Assembly (NCBI GenBank): GCA_016293005.1
Contig: JAEDFA010000024.1
Coordinates: 1-25,063, forward strand
Direction of reading: 5' to 3'
Source of the DNA: Treponema sp.
GTDB lineage: Bacteria > Spirochaetota > Spirochaetia > Treponematales > Treponemataceae
Length of the DNA stretch: 25,063 nt
Numbering within the stretch: the stretch's first letter is position 1; each line of letters starts with the position of its first letter. This document shows positions 22,369 to 25,063 of the stretch, piece by piece. Position numbers and translations under genes: made by a program. Under the pieces are notes generated by a model, which was not told the origin of the DNA, made no database searches, and saw nothing but the letters and a program-made list of their open reading frames with translations.

Positions 22369-24648
22369 ATGAATAAAAATATTTCAAAATGGGAAAAATT
22401 CAGAAAAATTTTAAAACTGAGTTTTTCCCTTATTCTGATTTTCACAGTCTTAATTCTGCTTTTAAAATTTCTTCCCATAAAAAATCTTAATTCCTTTATG
22501 AACCGTCAAAATTCAACCCGATTCTACGATTCTAAAGGAAATCTGATTTATGTACTTTCACTCGAAGAAGGATTAAGGCGTGAATATTATCCCATAGAAG
22601 AAATTCCTGAGCAAATTCAAAAGATTTTTATCGAAGCCGAAGACAAAGATTTTTTCAGGCATCACGGATTCAGCGTAAAAGCGTTTTTGAGGGCAATAAA
22701 ACAAAATTCTTCTCAAAAAAAAACTGTAAGCGGAGCCTCGACAATTACAATGCAGCTTGTCCGGTTAATTTCTCCACGCAGCAAAAATCCGACAGTTTTC
22801 ACAAAAATCGCAGAAACATTTATCGCATTCCAACTTGAACTAAAACTTTCAAAAGAAAAAATCCTCGAACTTTATCTGAATAATCTTCCCTTCGGAAATC
22901 AAATAGAAGGAATCGCAAGCGCCGCAAGAGAAATTTATTCAAAATCACTCGAGGAGCTTTCAACTGCACAAATTTTAGCTCTTTCCGTAACGCCTCGCCG
23001 ACCTTCACTTTATTCGCCTCTTGTAAACCCGGAAAATTCCTACGAAAGCGCAATGAAAATCGCAAGAAACCTTGATTTTAAAATTTCAAAAGCTGCCTGG
23101 ATTTCAGAAACAAAACCTTTTTTCACGAAAAAAAAATTGAACGCGCCGCATTACATTTCGTTCATAAAAGAAACATACGCAAAAAACAAAAAAAATCTCC
23201 CTGATAAAATGAATCTTTCTTTAAATTCTGAATTAAACAACCTTCTCGAAGAACTTCTTTCAGAAAAACTCGAACTTTTTTCAGATTCACGAATAAAAAA
23301 TGCAGGAGCTGTTGCAATCGAAAACGAAACTGGAGCAATAATTGCTTACATCGGAAACCCGGATTTTTCAAGTAAAAATGCAGGTGAAGTCGATTCCGTA
23401 AAAGCAAAACACCAGAGCGGCTCATCCACAAAACCTTTTTTATACGCACTCGCCCTCGAAAACGGCTATAAACCGAACCAGATTCTTCCAGACATTCCAA
23501 AAGATTTCGGAGGGAAAAATGTATATGTTCCTTTAAATTTTAACAACAGATACAACGGCCCTGAACCGCTTCGTGTGTGCCTTGCTTCAAGCCTGAACAT
23601 TCCAGCGGTCGACATTCTTTACACTCTCGGCGTAGATAAATATTTCAATTTTCTTCTATCACTCGGTTTTGATTCTTTAAATGGAACAAGGAGCAGCACT
23701 GGACTTTCGCTTGCACTCGGCTCAAATGAAATTTCGCTTCTAGAACTTGCAAGGGCATTTTCAATTTTTGCGAATGACGGAATTCTAAAAGAAATTATTT
23801 TTTCCAAAGACGATTACTCAGAAAAAAAACAAAAACAGGTGATAAAAAAAGATACAGCAAGAATCATCTGTGATTTTTTACAGGATAGAAATGCCCAGAC
23901 ACTCGGTTTTGGAAACGCAAAAGTTTTTTCAACAAATTATCCTGCAATTTTTAAAACGGGAACGGCAAACCAGTTTCAAGACATTCTCTCACTTTCATCT
24001 ACAAGTGCATTTACAGTCGCCGTCTGGATGGGAAACTTAAATGGAGAAACAGTCATCAGAAAAACCGGAAGTTCAATTCCTGCCCTTGTTTCAAGATGCG
24101 CACTTGATTTTCTAACCGAAAACGGAAGAAAAATTGAATATGCAAAACCTTTTAAAATGCCTGAATCTTACAAAAAAGAAGAAGTCTGTTTTTTAAGCGG
24201 AATGAAACCAACTCAATTCTGCCCCGAAACGCGCCTTGAATTCATCGAAAATTTTTCAGGTGATTCTTACAAAAACCTTCCATCATGCACATGGCACTAC
24301 AGCGAAAACGGAACTGTAAAAATAAGGTATCCGTCAGAATATCAGCATTGGGCAAGCGGAAAAAACATCAACAAAGACGGAAAAAAATCTTCTGGAAAAC
24401 TTGAAATCATGTATCCCACAAACAATGCAATCTTTTTTCTTGATGATTCAATTCCCGAAAGCGTTCAAAAAATTACAATTCTATGTTCCGGCGGAAAAGA
24501 AGAAAGAACTGACAGTTTTTTAGACGGATTTTTCTACCAGTCAGCATTTGAAAATCAAGCCTTCAGCGTCCCACTTACAAAAGGAATGCACACATTTACA
24601 ATTCAAAACGGAAAGGAAAACAGAACCGTAACTTTTACAGTAAAATAA
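22369..24648 (+). CDS. pbpC: Penicillin-binding protein 1C (bifunctional)
   Basis: The 759-residue protein has one N-terminal membrane helix (about 12-34), a GT51 glycosyltransferase domain with E91-D-x-x-F-x-x-H and GASTITMQ, and a transpeptidase domain with S352-S-T-K355, SLN (in CLASSLNIPAVD) and K529-T-G-T. The C-terminal part (about 675-759, from LEIMYPTNNAIFFLD) matches the BiPBP_C domain that marks PBP1C. It polymerises and cross-links peptidoglycan and is thought to repair wall damage where its macroglobulin partner traps proteases. There is no ribosome site, and the ATG follows the macroglobulin stop after 1 base, so translation is probably by re-initiation. The next gene is convergent, 29 bases away. 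Confidence 0.96.
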   Translation: MNKNISKWEKFRKILKLSFSLILIFTVLILLLKFLPIKNLNSFMNRQNSTRFYDSKGNLIYVLSLEEGLRREYYPIEEIPEQIQKIFIEAEDKDFFRHHGFSVKAFLRAIKQNSSQKKTVSGASTITMQLVRLISPRSKNPTVFTKIAETFIAFQLELKLSKEKILELYLNNLPFGNQIEGIASAAREIYSKSLEELSTAQILALSVTPRRPSLYSPLVNPENSYESAMKIARNLDFKISKAAWISETKPFFTKKKLNAPHYISFIKETYAKNKKNLPDKMNLSLNSELNNLLEELLSEKLELFSDSRIKNAGAVAIENETGAIIAYIGNPDFSSKNAGEVDSVKAKHQSGSSTKPFLYALALENGYKPNQILPDIPKDFGGKNVYVPLNFNNRYNGPEPLRVCLASSLNIPAVDILYTLGVDKYFNFLLSLGFDSLNGTRSSTGLSLALGSNEISLLELARAFSIFANDGILKEIIFSKDDYSEKKQKQVIKKDTARIICDFLQDRNAQTLGFGNAKVFSTNYPAIFKTGTANQFQDILSLSSTSAFTVAVWMGNLNGETVIRKTGSSIPALVSRCALDFLTENGRKIEYAKPFKMPESYKKEEVCFLSGMKPTQFCPETRLEFIENFSGDSYKNLPSCTWHYSENGTVKIRYPSEYQHWASGKNINKDGKKSSGKLEIMYPTNNAIFFLDDSIPESVQKITILCSGGKEERTDSFLDGFFYQSAFENQAFSVPLTKGMHTFTIQNGKENRTVTFTVK

Positions 24649-24677
24649 CGAAAACATCTATCAGAAAAGAATTTAAT

Positions 24678-25063
24678 TTATATATTTCTTTTTTTATAAA
24701 GCATCGACGGCCGGCCACCTGTGCTGTAATTAATATCTTCCAAAATTATTTTTTGAGTTACAAGATAATTAAGATAATTCCTTGCTGTAACAACAGAAAT
24801 TCCTAATTCTTCTGAAATCATATCTACAGATTGCCAAGTTTTATTCTGGTCAAAATAATTTTTAATACGCTTTAATGTTGTTTTTTGAATTCCTTTTGGA
24901 AGATTTACGCTATTTTCATTTTTATCTTGAAAATTATTTGCAATTAAAGAATCAAGACTATGCTGGTCTAAAACTTGACTTCCTTTTAATAAATTATGTT
25001 TTATTTTGAATTTTTCCAGTGCCACATTGAATCGCTCATAAGCAAAAGGTTTTATTAAATAAT
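24678..25063 (-). CDS. CitB/DpiA-type response regulator, C-terminal part (5' end outside window)
   Basis: The frame is open from the stop at 24678 to the right edge, so only the last 128 codons or so are seen. The visible protein begins with YLIKPFAYERF, the end of a receiver domain with the conserved K-P pair, followed by a linker and a winged helix with VDMISEELGISVVTARNYLNYLV and a closing GRPSMLY. That helix and the GRP-x-x-x-Y ending are typical of the CitB/DpiA/MalR regulators that respond to C4-dicarboxylates or citrate through a DcuS/CitA-like kinase. The kinase and target genes should lie to the right. A GTG at 25025 is not a credible start because receiver sequence continues upstream of it. 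Confidence 0.85.
   Translation of the reverse strand, partial: YLIKPFAYERFNVALEKFKIKHNLLKGSQVLDQHSLDSLIANNFQDKNENSVNLPKGIQKTTLKRIKNYFDQNKTWQSVDMISEELGISVVTARNYLNYLVTQKIILEDINYSTGGRPSMLYKKRNI

Noticed and set aside
1..25063. CRISPR arrays, insertion sequences, prophage genes or a large island
   Set aside because: I saw no repeat-spacer pattern, transposase, integrase or target duplication, and composition and gene style look uniform across the window.

Overview
The window is A+T-rich and densely packed with genes. It looks like chromosomal core DNA of an anaerobic, probably gut or rumen, spirochete close to Treponema. That placement is an inference from low G+C, relaxed lipoprotein signals, the MoxR/Bat cluster and an anaerobe-type biotin synthase; no 16S gene is present. 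I see no insertion sequence, phage, CRISPR array or rRNA gene.

Layout. (1) 5492 down to the left edge, minus strand: a tightly coupled MoxR - DUF58 - BatD-like - BatA - BatB operon. The last gene is open to base 1 and is a BatB VWA protein fused in frame to a BatC-like TPR domain, with a lipoprotein-like signal buried at the junction. (2) 5751-7115, plus: an ArsB/NhaD/SLC13-type ion transporter, ending 4 bases from a convergent small unknown gene (7120-7482). (3) 10190-7586, minus: a class I aminotransferase overlapping a solute-binding lipoprotein gene, with a strong promoter, a palindromic operator candidate and a terminator. (4) 10348-10524, minus: tRNA-Gln(CTG) and tRNA-Glu(CTC), separated by a terminator-like hairpin. 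(5) 10639-14670, plus: a biotin operon birA-bioY-ecfA-ecfT-bioB. (6) 14733-15491, minus: tcdA. (7) 15697-16419, plus: a Bax-inhibitor-1 family protein. (8) 16560-24648, plus: an alpha-2-macroglobulin lipoprotein followed after 1 base by its usual partner PBP1C. (9) 24678 to the right edge, minus: the C-terminal end of a CitB/DpiA-type response regulator.

How the genes work together. The biotin genes form a salvage unit: BirA (ligase and probable repressor), an ECF importer (BioY plus ATPase plus T component) and BioB. No other biotin-synthesis gene is present, which suggests uptake of biotin and possibly dethiobiotin. The macroglobulin/PBP1C pair is a periplasmic protease-trap and cell-wall-repair module. 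The Bat operon pairs an AAA+ ATPase with envelope VWA proteins.

I did not find a clearly new multi-gene system. The observations most worth following are the BatB-BatC fusion with an internal lipobox, the BioB that lacks one classical [2Fe-2S] ligand, the BirA with an altered nucleotide-binding loop, promoters placed so close to start codons that messages should be leaderless or nearly so, and the terminator-like hairpin between the two tRNA genes.
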